Assembly (NCBI RefSeq): GCF_000153825.1
Contig: NZ_DS022299.1
Location: 956,869-1,020,868 of the forward strand
Direction: 5' to 3'
Source of the DNA: Synechococcus sp. RS9916
GTDB taxonomy: Bacteria > Cyanobacteriota > Cyanobacteriia > PCC-6307 > Cyanobiaceae
DNA: 64,000 nt
The notes under the pieces are model-generated. The model saw only the letters and a program-made list of their open reading frames with translations, did no database searches and had not been told where the DNA came from. How positions within the stretch are numbered: position 1 is the stretch's first letter; each line of letters opens with the position of its first letter. The translations under genes were made by a program, and so were the position numbers. Positions 46,026-54,882 of this stretch are shown in pieces.

Positions 46026-47110
46026 GTGCACCCCGGAAGCGCAGGGTTTTCCCCTTCACCGCCGTGATCGGTCAGGAGGAAATGAAGCTGGCCCTGCTGC
46101 TCAACGTGATTGATCCCCGCATCGGCGGGGTGATGATCATGGGTGACCGCGGCACCGGCAAATCCACCACCATTCGTGCCCTGGCCGACCTACTGCCTGG
46201 CATCGAAGTGGTCGCCGGCGATCCCTACAACAGCTCCCCCAACGACCCGGATCTGCAAAGCAGTGATGTGCGCGAGCGGCTCGAAAAGGGTGAAAGCCTG
46301 GGCACCGAGGAGCGCCAGGTCCCGATGGTGGACCTCCCCCTGGGTGCAACCGAAGACCGCCTCTGCGGCACCATCGATATCGAAAAAGCCCTCAGCGAGG
46401 GTGTGCGAGCCTTCGAACCCGGCCTGCTGGCCAAGGCCAACCGTGGTCTGCTCTACGTGGATGAGGTCAACCTGCTGGATGACCACCTGGTGGACGTGCT
46501 GCTCGACTCCGCAGCCTCCGGCTGGAACACCGTGGAGCGGGAAGGCGTCTCCGTGCGTCACCCAGCTCGCTTCGTCTTGATCGGCTCCGGCAACCCTGAA
46601 GAAGGCGAACTGCGCCCCCAGCTGCTCGACCGCTTCGGGATGAGCGTGGAAGTGCGCACCGTGCGCGATCCGGAACTGCGGGTGCAGGTGGTGGATCAGC
46701 GCACCGCGTTTGACTCCGATCCCGATGGCTTCAGCAGCAGCGTCGAGGCCGGCCAGCAAGCCCTCCAGCAGCGCGTGGTGGAAGCCCAGCAGCGCCTTGA
46801 GCAGGTGCGCATCGACGACGACCTGCGCCTGCGCATCTCCGCTGTCTGCGGCGAGCTTGATGTCGATGGTCTGCGGGGGGACATCGTCACCAACCGTGCC
46901 GCCCGGGCCCTGGCCGCATTTGAAGGTCGCACCGAAGTTACGGAAGACGACGTCGCGCGCGTTGCCTCCTGCTGCCTGCGTCATCGACTGCGCAAGGATC
47001 CTCTGGAGCAGGTGGACTCCGGCGACCGGGTGGTGAAGGTGTTCTGCAAGGTGTTTGAGCGCAGCGAAAGCAGCGACCGCGCCGACTTCGAACTGGCCCT
47101 GGCCGCCTGA
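46022..47110 (+). CDS. chlI: Magnesium chelatase ATPase subunit I
   Basis: AAA+ subunit that, with ChlD and ChlH, inserts Mg2+ into protoporphyrin IX, the branch point to chlorophyll. The 362-residue protein has the N-terminal RRVFPFTAVIGQEEMKLALL, Walker A MGDRGTGKSTTIRAL (about 41-55), the ChlI insertion YNSSPNDPDLQSSDVRERL, Walker B GLLYVDEVNLLDDHLVDVLLD and sensor FVLIGSGNPEEGELRPQLLDRFG. It starts with GTG. ruvC follows 16 nt downstream. Confidence 0.97.
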   Translation: MSAPRKRRVFPFTAVIGQEEMKLALLLNVIDPRIGGVMIMGDRGTGKSTTIRALADLLPGIEVVAGDPYNSSPNDPDLQSSDVRERLEKGESLGTEERQVPMVDLPLGATEDRLCGTIDIEKALSEGVRAFEPGLLAKANRGLLYVDEVNLLDDHLVDVLLDSAASGWNTVEREGVSVRHPARFVLIGSGNPEEGELRPQLLDRFGMSVEVRTVRDPELRVQVVDQRTAFDSDPDGFSSSVEAGQQALQQRVVEAQQRLEQVRIDDDLRLRISAVCGELDVDGLRGDIVTNRAARALAAFEGRTEVTEDDVARVASCCLRHRLRKDPLEQVDSGDRVVKVFCKVFERSESSDRADFELALAA

Positions 47111-47126
47111 TCCAGAGCGCGACCTC

Positions 47127-47609
47127 ATGCGCATCCTCGGCATCGATCCAGGCCTGGCCCGCGTGGGTTACGGGGTGATCGATGTCGACCCCTCAGCGGG
47201 TCGAGGCACGGAAGGTCAGACCATGCTCGACTGCGGCATCATCCGCACCGACCCTGGGCGCAGCGAGGGGCAACGAATGGTGGAAATTGCCGGCGACTTG
47301 CGCCAGCTGATTCGCCTCTGGAAACCCGACATGGCATCGGTGGAGAAGTTTTTCTTCTACCGCTCCAGCAACACGATCGCTGTGGTGCAGGCCCGCGGTG
47401 TGGTGATCATGACCCTGACCCGCTTTGGCCTGCCGATCGTCGAGTTTCCGCCGATGCAGATCAAACAGGCACTCACGGGCAACGGGCACGCTGACAAAGA
47501 CGAGGTGCTGGAGTCGGTGATGCGGGAGTTGAACCTTGATTCACCCCCCAGGCCAGATGATGCGGCCGATGCGCTTGCTGTAGCCCTCACTGGATGGTTC
47601 CAGCGGTAG
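47127..47609 (+). CDS. ruvC: Holliday junction endonuclease RuvC
   Basis: The 160-residue protein resolves Holliday junctions with RuvAB. The acidic active site is complete: Asp in RILGIDPGLARVGYG, Glu in ASVEKFFFYRSSNTIAVVQARG, and two Asp in PDDAADALAVAL. It starts at the ATG at 47127; a longer in-frame start lies inside chlI and was rejected. It probably shares a transcript with chlI. Confidence 0.95.
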   Translation: MRILGIDPGLARVGYGVIDVDPSAGRGTEGQTMLDCGIIRTDPGRSEGQRMVEIAGDLRQLIRLWKPDMASVEKFFFYRSSNTIAVVQARGVVIMTLTRFGLPIVEFPPMQIKQALTGNGHADKDEVLESVMRELNLDSPPRPDDAADALAVALTGWFQR

Positions 47610-47639
47610 GCCACAGTCCTTGGGACACAGCACCGGGGA

Positions 47640-47957
47640 TCAGTTCAGGTCGAGATACAGACCAGGACCCCGTTGACCGCCGAAGAGGCTGAACACGGGC
47701 CTAACAGGAGCAACCCGTTCGGTTTCGATCACGCGATACCTCGGCAGAGAGCGTTGGCGATAGGCCGGCGCGATCAGCTCGCGGCGCAGGGCACGGTTCC
47801 GGTTGCGAAGATTCCGGATCTGGCGTTCCTGATGCCTGAGTTGTTGGCGCAGATCAGATTTGCTCGCAGCCTGAACCGGCGCTGGTTGCAAGACCGTGGC
47901 GGACGTGGCGACGACCAGACCGGCGGCAGCGACTGCGGCGAAGGATTTGGTGAACAT
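47640..47957 (-). CDS. Exported basic coiled-coil-like protein, 105 aa
   Basis: The product starts MFTKSFAAVAAAGLVVATSATV, a signal peptide with cleavage near PVQAAS. The mature part is very basic: LRQQLRHQERQIRNLRNRNRALRREL has a heptad-like helix, followed by YRQRSLPRYRVIETERV and a hydrophobic C-terminus LFGGQRGPGLYLDLN. No known family was recognised. It converges on ruvC. Codon use is ordinary. Confidence 0.65.
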   Translation of the reverse strand: MFTKSFAAVAAAGLVVATSATVLQPAPVQAASKSDLRQQLRHQERQIRNLRNRNRALRRELIAPAYRQRSLPRYRVIETERVAPVRPVFSLFGGQRGPGLYLDLN

Positions 47958-48121
47958 GGTTCGTGTGGGTTAAGGGAGTTCGGAGGCGAAACCTCTGATG
48001 ACCACACCCTCACCAAGGGTTTGGTGGAACCCAGTGCACAACGCTGGTGAAGAAGGGGTGAAAACAGCCACAATCTCTGCATCAGCCGAGAGATGCCGAT
48101 GCTGCGTCCCGTGCGGGAAGG

Positions 48122-48880
48122 ATGAGCACCAGTCCGAACCACGGCTGGTTTGATGCGGTGGCCACGGCCTATCAGAGCTGCCGGCCGCGCTACCCCGACA
48201 GCCTGTTCCGATGGCTGGCTGAACAAGCACCAGCCCGCCATTGCTGCTGGGATGTGGCCTGCGGCAGCGGCCAGGCCAGCGAGGGGCTGGCGCTCTGGTT
48301 TAACCGGGTGGAGGCCAGCGATCTCAGTCCGGCCCAGATCGCCGCAGCCCCAAGCCATCCCCGCATCCACTACCGGGTGGCTGCCGCTGAGCACAGTGGT
48401 CTGGAGGATGGGAGCGTTGATGCCGTTGTGGTGGCTGCCGCCATTCACTGGTTGGACGTGCCCCAGTTCAACCAAGAGGTGAGGCGAGTCCTGCGCCCCG
48501 GTGGGCTGCTGGCCTGGTTGGGCTACGACCCCATCCAAGGTGCGCCCCCCGCGCTGCAACGCTGGCTGGATGACCTCTACCACCAGCGTCTGAACCCTTG
48601 GTGGCCCGCTGAACGCGCGCACGTGGATCGGCGCTACCAGGATCTCCCCTTCCCCACCCACAGCCAGGCCATCCCTGGAGCGTTGCAGATCGACCTGCAC
48701 TGGAGCTGCAATGAACTGCTGGGATTCATCAGCACATGGTCGGCATTACGACGCGCTGGCGGCCAGGCACCAGCGCTGCTTCACGACTTTCGCGCCGAAC
48801 TGCTGGAGCTCTGGCCTGCCGACACACCTCAGCTAAAGCTGCATCTGCCCCTGATGGGGCGATGGGGACGGCTGTCATGA
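48122..48880 (+). CDS. Class I SAM-dependent methyltransferase
   Basis: The 252-residue protein begins MSTSPNHGWFDAVATAYQSCRPRYP, a start typical of the Tmt/TAM-like methyltransferase group. SAM motif I is CCWDVACGSGQASEGLA, the acidic loop is VEASDLSPAQIAAA, and the post-motif stretch is DAVVVAAAIHWLDVPQFNQEVRRVLRPGGLLAWLGYD. The substrate, perhaps a small carboxylate such as trans-aconitate, cannot be fixed. Its stop overlaps the start of the cyclo-ligase gene by ATGA. Confidence 0.85.
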   Translation: MSTSPNHGWFDAVATAYQSCRPRYPDSLFRWLAEQAPARHCCWDVACGSGQASEGLALWFNRVEASDLSPAQIAAAPSHPRIHYRVAAAEHSGLEDGSVDAVVVAAAIHWLDVPQFNQEVRRVLRPGGLLAWLGYDPIQGAPPALQRWLDDLYHQRLNPWWPAERAHVDRRYQDLPFPTHSQAIPGALQIDLHWSCNELLGFISTWSALRRAGGQAPALLHDFRAELLELWPADTPQLKLHLPLMGRWGRLS

Positions 48881-49521
48881 CTGACAAACAGGCGCTCCGC
48901 CGGCAGTTCCGCGCCCTGCGGGAGCAGCGCGACGACCAGGCCATCCGCAACGCCGTCGCGGCCTTGTTGAAGCACGCCCCTGCAACAGGTCACTTGGGGC
49001 TCTACTGGCCCTTGAAGGGTGAAACCGATCTGCGGCCGTTACTGCCAGCACTGCGGGGCCGCAACCTGGCACTGCCCTGGAGTGAAGGGGGCCACGACAA
49101 CCCTTCAGGAACCAACGGGGGCAGGCTCAGCTATCACGCCTGGGATCAAGGTCCACTGCAACCCGACGGTTGCGGCATCCCCGCCCCGATCGATCAACCC
49201 ACCCTAGAGCCGGATCAGCTGCAGTTGCTCCTAGTTCCTGCCTTGGCTGTGGATGCCAGCGGCATCCGCCTTGGCTACGGCGGTGGCTACTACGACCGCC
49301 TGCGCGCCATCACCAGCTGGCGGCACGTCACCGCTTTGGCTGTCGTTCCCCAGAGCTGCATCAGCACCACCCCGTTGCCTCGCGATCCTTGGGATCAACC
49401 CTTCGATGGCTGGGTGTGCGAGACGGGGGTGCACTGGTGCAGCAGTTCCGCCCACGTCGAAGCGTTCCGTTCTCACCCTTCCCAAGAGGGCATGGGGCCC
49501 GCAGGATGGGCTGAAGTCTGA
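48877..49521 (+). CDS. 5-formyltetrahydrofolate cyclo-ligase
   Basis: ATP-dependent conversion of 5-formyl-THF to 5,10-methenyl-THF (folate repair). The 214-residue protein starts MTDKQALRRQFRALREQRDD and carries LGLYWPLKGETDLRPLL and the signature RLGYGGGYYDRLRAI after LLLVPALAVDASG. The ATG at 48877 overlaps the methyltransferase stop. A longer frame upstream runs inside that gene and was discarded. folD elsewhere in the window uses the same one-carbon pool. Confidence 0.92.
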   Translation: MTDKQALRRQFRALREQRDDQAIRNAVAALLKHAPATGHLGLYWPLKGETDLRPLLPALRGRNLALPWSEGGHDNPSGTNGGRLSYHAWDQGPLQPDGCGIPAPIDQPTLEPDQLQLLLVPALAVDASGIRLGYGGGYYDRLRAITSWRHVTALAVVPQSCISTTPLPRDPWDQPFDGWVCETGVHWCSSSAHVEAFRSHPSQEGMGPAGWAEV

Positions 49522-49523
49522 AC

Positions 49524-50012
49524 GTGGCAACGATGGCGTTTCTGTGGCGCAGCCTGATGGTGGGGACGGCGAGCTGTGCACTCGCTGTTGGTCTCCCCAC
49601 GGCTGGTCATGCCCACGCGATCGAAAGCACCATCAACTACCTGGATGGGGAGCTCCAGCTGCACAGCAACTTTTCCACCGGGGATGCCGCAGCAGGCGCG
49701 ACTGTTCGGCTGCTGCAGGCCGATGGCAGCCCCGGCGAGGAGCTGGGCCAAATGGATGCCAACGGCGTCCTGACCCTGACCCTGCCCGCCCTGCAACAAG
49801 GCGTCCTTGATGTTCAGATCGATGGCGGCCCTGGACACCGCGACTATCTCTCCTTGCCCATGCGTGAAGGCGTGGTGCAGATCGATGCCGTCAGCCAGGG
49901 CGAACACGCAAGTACTGGATGGCTGGCGCTCCTTGGCGGCGCGGGAGCCGGAGCCGGGCTCTACGGCGGGACCGTCCTGGTCGGTAGGGTCAGGCGCTCA
50001 CGCATGGGCTGA
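49524..50012 (+). CDS. Exported small protein with C-terminal membrane helix
   Basis: The 162-residue product starts with GTG (or the ATG at 49533), has a signal peptide (FLWRSLMVGTASCALAVGL to AGHAHA) and a beta-rich domain (ESTINYLDGELQLHSNF, GATVRLLQADGSPGEELGQ, GVLTLTLPALQQGVLDV). A Gly/Ala-rich membrane segment (LALLGGAGAGAGLYGG) and a basic tail end it, so it likely faces the periplasm. Cleavage would leave a mature N-terminus at or next to His, and the strand pattern resembles DUF4198/NikL-like accessory domains. That similarity is weak. It sits 2 nt after the cyclo-ligase stop. Confidence 0.65.
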   Translation: MATMAFLWRSLMVGTASCALAVGLPTAGHAHAIESTINYLDGELQLHSNFSTGDAAAGATVRLLQADGSPGEELGQMDANGVLTLTLPALQQGVLDVQIDGGPGHRDYLSLPMREGVVQIDAVSQGEHASTGWLALLGGAGAGAGLYGGTVLVGRVRRSRMG

Positions 50013-50018
50013 CACGCC

Positions 50019-50480
50019 ATGGATTCATCCGCCAGCGCTGGCAGCCGCTATGGCAGCGCCGCCCTCGACAAACTGGCGGACAAACTCAGCAGCACGCCAG
50101 ACGCACGAAAACGTTACGAGTACGTTCTTTGGCTAGCCAAAAAGCTGCCTCCCATGGACGAAGAACTGCAGACCGAGGCCCGCAAGGTGCAGGGCTGTGT
50201 CTCCCAGGTGTTCGTGGATGCCCGCCTCGAAGACGGTCGCCTGCACTGGCAAGGCGCTTCTGACGCCCTCATCACCAAGGGACTGCTGGCCCTACTGATT
50301 CAAGGCCTGGACGGGCTGACCCCCGGCGAGGCGATGGCCGTCGATCCCGCCTTCATCGCCGCCACCGGCCTGCAGGCAAGCCTCACCCCTTCCCGGGCCA
50401 ATGGCTTCCTCAACATCCTGCGCATGATGCAGTCCCAGGCCTCCCAGCTCAACACCAACACCGGGACCACCGCTGAATAA
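50019..50480 (+). CDS. sufE: SufE-family cysteine desulfuration protein
   Basis: SufE accepts persulfide sulfur from SufS and passes it to Fe-S assembly. The 153-residue protein has YEYVLWLAKKLPPMDEELQ, the acceptor Cys in KVQGCVSQVFVDARLEDG and TKGLLALLIQGLDGLTP, all family-typical. The organism's ferredoxin-, FNR- and photosystem-linked metabolism depends on this SUF route. The gene starts 6 nt after the previous stop. No other suf gene is in the window. Confidence 0.94.
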   Translation: MDSSASAGSRYGSAALDKLADKLSSTPDARKRYEYVLWLAKKLPPMDEELQTEARKVQGCVSQVFVDARLEDGRLHWQGASDALITKGLLALLIQGLDGLTPGEAMAVDPAFIAATGLQASLTPSRANGFLNILRMMQSQASQLNTNTGTTAE

Positions 50481-50515
50481 AGTCGTTGCACTGACGACGC
50501 GGACGGACACTGCAC

Positions 50516-51844
50516 ATGGCCACTCGGATCGGCATCGGCCTGCTGGGACTTGGCACCGTCGGAGCCGGCGTCGCCTCCATCCTCAGCAGCCCGGAAGGTC
50601 GCCATCCCCTGATTGCTGATCTTCAGATCGCCAAGGTGGCGGTTCGCGATCTCAACCGACCGCGACCGATTGAACTGGACCCCTCCCTGCTCACCACCGA
50701 CCCACAGGCGGTGGTCGATGACCCCAACGTGCAGGTTGTGGTGGAAGTGATGGGCGGCATCGAACCGGCCCGCACCTTGATCATGCGCGCCATCGGCGCC
50801 GGCAAATCCGTGGTGACGGCCAACAAAGCCGTGATTGCCCGCCATGGGGAAGAAATCGCCGCTGCTGCCGCCGCTGCTGGGGTCTACGTGCTGATTGAGG
50901 CCGCGGTCGGCGGCGGCATTCCGATCATCGAGCCGCTCAAACAATCCCTGGGCGGCAACCGCATTCAACGGGTGACCGGAATCATCAACGGCACCACCAA
51001 TTACATCCTCACGCGCATGGCCCAGGAAGGGGCCAACTACAACGCCGTGCTCAAGGATGCCCAGGATCTCGGCTACGCCGAAGCCGATCCAGCCGCAGAC
51101 GTTGACGGCCTCGATGCCGCCGACAAGATCGCCATCCTTTCCGGCCTGGCCTTCGGGGGACCGATCGACCGCAGCGCCATTCCCACTGCAGGCATCAGCG
51201 CACTGCAGAGCCGGGATGTCGACTACGCCACCCAACTGGACTACGGAGTCAAGCTGCTGGCTACAGCCGAGCGCGTCGACAGCCCCAACACCAGCACTGC
51301 AGACAGCAGCACCTCGCAGCCCCTGGCGGTGAGCGTTCAGCCCACGCTGGTGCCCACAGACCACCCCCTCGCCGGGGTGAACGGCGTCAACAACGCCATC
51401 CTGGTGGAGGGTGATCCAATCGGCCGCGTGATGTTCTACGGCCCTGGCGCCGGCGCAGGCCCCACCGCATCAGCCGTGGTGGCCGACATCCTCAACATCG
51501 CCGGCATCCGCCAGCTCAATGACAACGACGGCAATCTCGACCCCCTGCTGGCGGCCAGCAGCTGGCGCGCTTGCCACCTGGTCGAGAGCAACGCCATCCG
51601 CCAACGCAACTATGTGCGTTTCAACACCGACGACGCCCCCGGCGTGATCGGCCGCATCGGCTCCTGCTTTGGCGACCAGGGCGTGTCGATCCAGTCGATC
51701 GTGCAGTTCGATGCCAGCGATGCAGGCGCCGAAATCGTTGTGATCACCCATGAAGTGAGCAATGGCGCCATGCAGGCCGCCCTCTCAGCGATTACCGCCT
51801 TGCCTGAGGTACGCGGCGTTGCCGCCCATCTCGGCTGCCTCTGA
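50516..51844 (+). CDS. hom: Homoserine dehydrogenase
   Basis: NAD(P)H-dependent reduction of aspartate semialdehyde to homoserine, for threonine and methionine. The 442-residue protein has the Rossmann motif GIGLLGLGTVGAGVASIL, EAAVGGGIPIIEPLKQSLGGN and GIINGTTNYILTRM in the catalytic region, and a C-terminal ACT domain (RFNTDDAPGVIGRIGSCFGD and onward) that gives threonine feedback. The ATG follows sufE by 35 nt. Confidence 0.96.
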   Translation: MATRIGIGLLGLGTVGAGVASILSSPEGRHPLIADLQIAKVAVRDLNRPRPIELDPSLLTTDPQAVVDDPNVQVVVEVMGGIEPARTLIMRAIGAGKSVVTANKAVIARHGEEIAAAAAAAGVYVLIEAAVGGGIPIIEPLKQSLGGNRIQRVTGIINGTTNYILTRMAQEGANYNAVLKDAQDLGYAEADPAADVDGLDAADKIAILSGLAFGGPIDRSAIPTAGISALQSRDVDYATQLDYGVKLLATAERVDSPNTSTADSSTSQPLAVSVQPTLVPTDHPLAGVNGVNNAILVEGDPIGRVMFYGPGAGAGPTASAVVADILNIAGIRQLNDNDGNLDPLLAASSWRACHLVESNAIRQRNYVRFNTDDAPGVIGRIGSCFGDQGVSIQSIVQFDASDAGAEIVVITHEVSNGAMQAALSAITALPEVRGVAAHLGCL

Positions 51845-52030
51845 GCGAGCATCCAGGGGGAAGTCGCGCCGTCAACGCACTGGCATTCGCCCCCTGAGAT
51901 AGGGCAGAGTTATTACAAATCTCCGCTGCATCGATCCGCATCCGCTGATCTGTGCTTGCGACAGTTCATGCCGAACGACTTGATCCGTCCCACTGGTCAA
52001 CGCTGCTTGCAGCCAACGTCAGCCTTGACC

Positions 52031-52249
52031 ATGGATCTGCACCAGGGCGACTGCGTTCAGCTGATCGACAGCAACGAGTTGTTCCAGGTGATTGGAATCG
52101 ACGATTGCCACGACCGCTGCTGGGTGAGGCGTTGGCCGCTTCAAGCCTCAGGCGGTTCCCACGTGTTCGAAATCTCCCTCGGGCAAATCGATCAGACAGA
52201 CGCTTCAGATCACCACGCCCCCGCCCCAGGAACAACCAATCGCCCTTGA
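52031..52249 (+). CDS. Small conserved hypothetical protein, 72 aa
   Basis: Reads MDLHQGDCVQLIDSNELFQVIG, then DDCHDRCWVRRWPLQASGG and FEISLGQIDQ; two possible strand pairs suggest a small beta-barrel fold. In-frame starts upstream (51956, 51968) would add 20-25 residues of unlikely composition, so the ATG at 52031 was chosen; none has a clear ribosome site. Its stop abuts the start of the substrate-binding protein gene. Function unknown. Confidence 0.55.
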   Translation: MDLHQGDCVQLIDSNELFQVIGIDDCHDRCWVRRWPLQASGGSHVFEISLGQIDQTDASDHHAPAPGTTNRP

Positions 52250-53863
52250 ATGGGCGCAGCCAAGACGAATCCCCCGGTGCAACAGCAGCGACATTCAGGT
52301 TCAGGAGCAGTCCTGGCCGCCCTGCTGCTTGGCCTCAGTCTCAGCCAACTCGCCTGTCAACCCCATCGCCGCAGTGATCGCCTGACGGTGGCCAGCGCAG
52401 GCCGGATCGCGTCCCTTGACCCTGCCCAAGCCAGCACCTACGGGACCCTGCAGCTGTTGACCGCGCTCGGCGACACCCTGTACAGCCGAGAACGTGACGG
52501 CAGCCTCAAGCCCCAGCTCGCGTCTCGCCAGCCCCAGATCAGTGACGGAGGCCGCACCATCTCCATTCCGCTGCGGCGCGACGTGCTGTTCCACGACGGC
52601 ACCCGCTTTGATGCAGCGGCCATGGCCTTCAGCTTGCGCCGGTTCCTACGGATCGGGACCCAGAGCTACGTGGTGGGCGACCGGATTCAGGCGATTGAAA
52701 CGCCTGCGGTTGATGTGTTGCGACTGCGCCTCAGTCGTCCATCCAGCTCACTGGAAAGCCTGCTCACGTCCCCCTACCTCACCCCAGTCTCTCCGACTGC
52801 CTACGCCAACCATCAAGACAGCTTCCTCAACGACCGTTTCATTGGGACCGGCCCTTATCGATTGGCGAGTTTCCGGGCCACCCAGCAGAGGCTGGTGCCG
52901 TTCAAGGACTACTGGGGCGAACCGCCCCGCAACGCTGGACTCGATCTGATCAACCTGAGCAACTCCACCGCCCTTTTCGGTGCCCTGCGAAGTGGCGAAG
53001 TGGATGTGCTGATGTCGGAATCGATTGATGAAGACCAACGGCTGGCTCTCGACCGCCGCGCCGAAGCAGGCCTGTTGTTGCAGAGCTCCGGCCCAGCCCT
53101 GCAGATCGGTTACGTGACCCTGCTCAGCAATGCACCGCCCTTGCAATCGCAGCAGGTGCGCCAAGCCCTGGCCTACAGCCTCGATCGCCCCCTCATCAGT
53201 GAACGAGTGAGCCACCACCAGCGCCGGCCGCTGCGGTCCTTGATCCCCCCCAGCCTGCGGGGCGGCAAGCCGGAACCCTGGCCGCACTTCAACCCCACCA
53301 AGGCCCGCACCCTGTTCAAGCAAGCCGGCTACTGCCAGGGCAAAACCCTGCAGCTGCCTTTCACCTACCGCTCCAACGTGCCCTCCGACCGCCTGATGGC
53401 TCTGACCTGGCAGGCCCAGCTGCGCCGCGATCTCGATGATTGCGTGCAGCTCAGCCTCGAGGGCGTTGAGTCGACCACCGTTTACCGTCAGCTCGGTGAA
53501 GGGGCCTTCAAGGCAGTGATGCTCGACTGGGGCGGCTCCTATCCCGATCCAGAGGCCTATCTCGCGCCGCTGCTGAGCTGCACTGAATCCAGCGGCGAGG
53601 TGTGCGAAGCCGGTGAAGCCGTGATCAGTGGCAGCTTCTGGACCAAGCCCGGCCTGGAGGCTGCCCTGCGCCGCAGTGATGCGATCAAAGGACAGCCGCG
53701 GCTGCAGCAACTGCTCAAGCTTGATGCCATGGCCGCGGAGGGCGCCGCCTACCTGCCGGTGTGGCTGGTGACCCCCAAAGCCTGGGCCCAGACGGATCTT
53801 GCGCCACCAGAATTCAATGGCAGCGGGCAGTTGCAGCTGGCCCGATTGCAGGAGCGGCGCTGA
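52250..53863 (+). CDS. ABC transporter substrate-binding lipoprotein (peptide/nickel, family 5)
   Basis: The 537-residue product has a lipoprotein signal (LLGLSLSQLAC lipobox) and the SBP_bac_5 pattern: IASLDPAQASTYGTLQLLTALGDTLY, LRRDVLFHDGTRFDAAAMAFSLRRF, FIGTGPYRLASF and MLDWGGSYPDPEAYLAPLLSC. It captures peptides or a similar ligand outside the membrane. The permease gene starts at the TGATG junction with its stop. No ATPase or second permease follows, so the set is incomplete here. Confidence 0.9.
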   Translation: MGAAKTNPPVQQQRHSGSGAVLAALLLGLSLSQLACQPHRRSDRLTVASAGRIASLDPAQASTYGTLQLLTALGDTLYSRERDGSLKPQLASRQPQISDGGRTISIPLRRDVLFHDGTRFDAAAMAFSLRRFLRIGTQSYVVGDRIQAIETPAVDVLRLRLSRPSSSLESLLTSPYLTPVSPTAYANHQDSFLNDRFIGTGPYRLASFRATQQRLVPFKDYWGEPPRNAGLDLINLSNSTALFGALRSGEVDVLMSESIDEDQRLALDRRAEAGLLLQSSGPALQIGYVTLLSNAPPLQSQQVRQALAYSLDRPLISERVSHHQRRPLRSLIPPSLRGGKPEPWPHFNPTKARTLFKQAGYCQGKTLQLPFTYRSNVPSDRLMALTWQAQLRRDLDDCVQLSLEGVESTTVYRQLGEGAFKAVMLDWGGSYPDPEAYLAPLLSCTESSGEVCEAGEAVISGSFWTKPGLEAALRRSDAIKGQPRLQQLLKLDAMAAEGAAYLPVWLVTPKAWAQTDLAPPEFNGSGQLQLARLQERR

Positions 53864-54882
53864 TGGCACGAAGTCGTGAACTGCTGCGCTACTGCGCCAC
53901 GCGCCTGGCCCTGGCGCCAGTGATGCTCTGGCTGATTGCCACGCTGGTGTTTCTGCTTCTGCGTGTTGCCCCTGGCGACCCTGTGGATGCCGTGCTCGGC
54001 AGCCGGGCACCAGCCGCTGCCAAAGCCCTGCTGCGACAACGCCTTGGGCTGGACATGCCACTGGGTCATCAATACCTCGACTTCCTCAAGGGCCTGCTGC
54101 ATGGAGATCTGGGCTCAGCGCTGATCAACCAGGAGCCGGTGCGCGAGATCATTGCCCAGGCACTGCCCGCCAGCCTGGAATTGAGCATCACCGCGTTGGC
54201 GCTGGCCGCGCTCGTGGGCCTGAGCATCGGCTTCAGTGGCATCGCACGGCCGGAGGGCAAGCTCGATCTGGCAGGGCGGTTTTATGGCATTGGCACCTAC
54301 GCCTTGCCTCCCTTCTGGGTGGCGATGCTGTTGCAGCTGCTGTTCGCCGTGATCCTGGGGTGGTTGCCGGTTGGTGGCCGCTTCCCACCCAGTCTGGTGG
54401 CACCCTCCGGCAGTGGCTTCCTGCTCTTCGACAGCCTGCGCAGCGGTGACTGGGACGCCTTCAACGGAGCGGTGCGTCACCTGGTGCTGCCGGCTTGCAC
54501 CCTGGGCCTGCTGCTCAGCGGCGTGTTCACTAATGCGCTGAGGCTCAACCTGCGCCGGGCCCTGCGCTCTGACTACGTGGAAGCAGCCCGCAGCCGTGGG
54601 CTCAATGAACGCCAGGTGGTACTGCGACACGCCCTACCCAACGCCATGCTGCCGGTGCTCACGATCGCAGGGATCACCGTGGCCTCCTTGATTGGCGGAG
54701 CCCTGTTGATCGAGGTGACCTTCTCCTGGCCAGGGATCGCCCTGCGCCTGCAGGAGAGCATCAATCAACGCGACTACCCCGTCGTGCAGGGGATCGTGGT
54801 GGTGGTGGCAGCCCTGGTGGTGATGGTGAGCGTGGTGGTGGATCTGTTGGTCGCCCTGCTCGATCCCCGGGTGCGGTACTAA
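53863..54882 (+). CDS. ABC transporter permease, DppB/OppB type
   Basis: The 339-residue protein has six hydrophobic segments. Family motifs are LVFLLLRVAPGDPVDAVLG, LGLDMPLGHQYLDFLKGLLHGDLG, and the EAA loop DYVEAARSRGLNERQVVLRHALPNAMLP. It starts at the ATG at 53863 overlapping the previous stop; an upstream frame extension was rejected. DppC, DppD and DppF homologues are absent on both sides. Its stop interlocks with that of the convergent DUF1400 gene (CTAA). Confidence 0.92.
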   Translation: MARSRELLRYCATRLALAPVMLWLIATLVFLLLRVAPGDPVDAVLGSRAPAAAKALLRQRLGLDMPLGHQYLDFLKGLLHGDLGSALINQEPVREIIAQALPASLELSITALALAALVGLSIGFSGIARPEGKLDLAGRFYGIGTYALPPFWVAMLLQLLFAVILGWLPVGGRFPPSLVAPSGSGFLLFDSLRSGDWDAFNGAVRHLVLPACTLGLLLSGVFTNALRLNLRRALRSDYVEAARSRGLNERQVVLRHALPNAMLPVLTIAGITVASLIGGALLIEVTFSWPGIALRLQESINQRDYPVVQGIVVVVAALVVMVSVVVDLLVALLDPRVRY

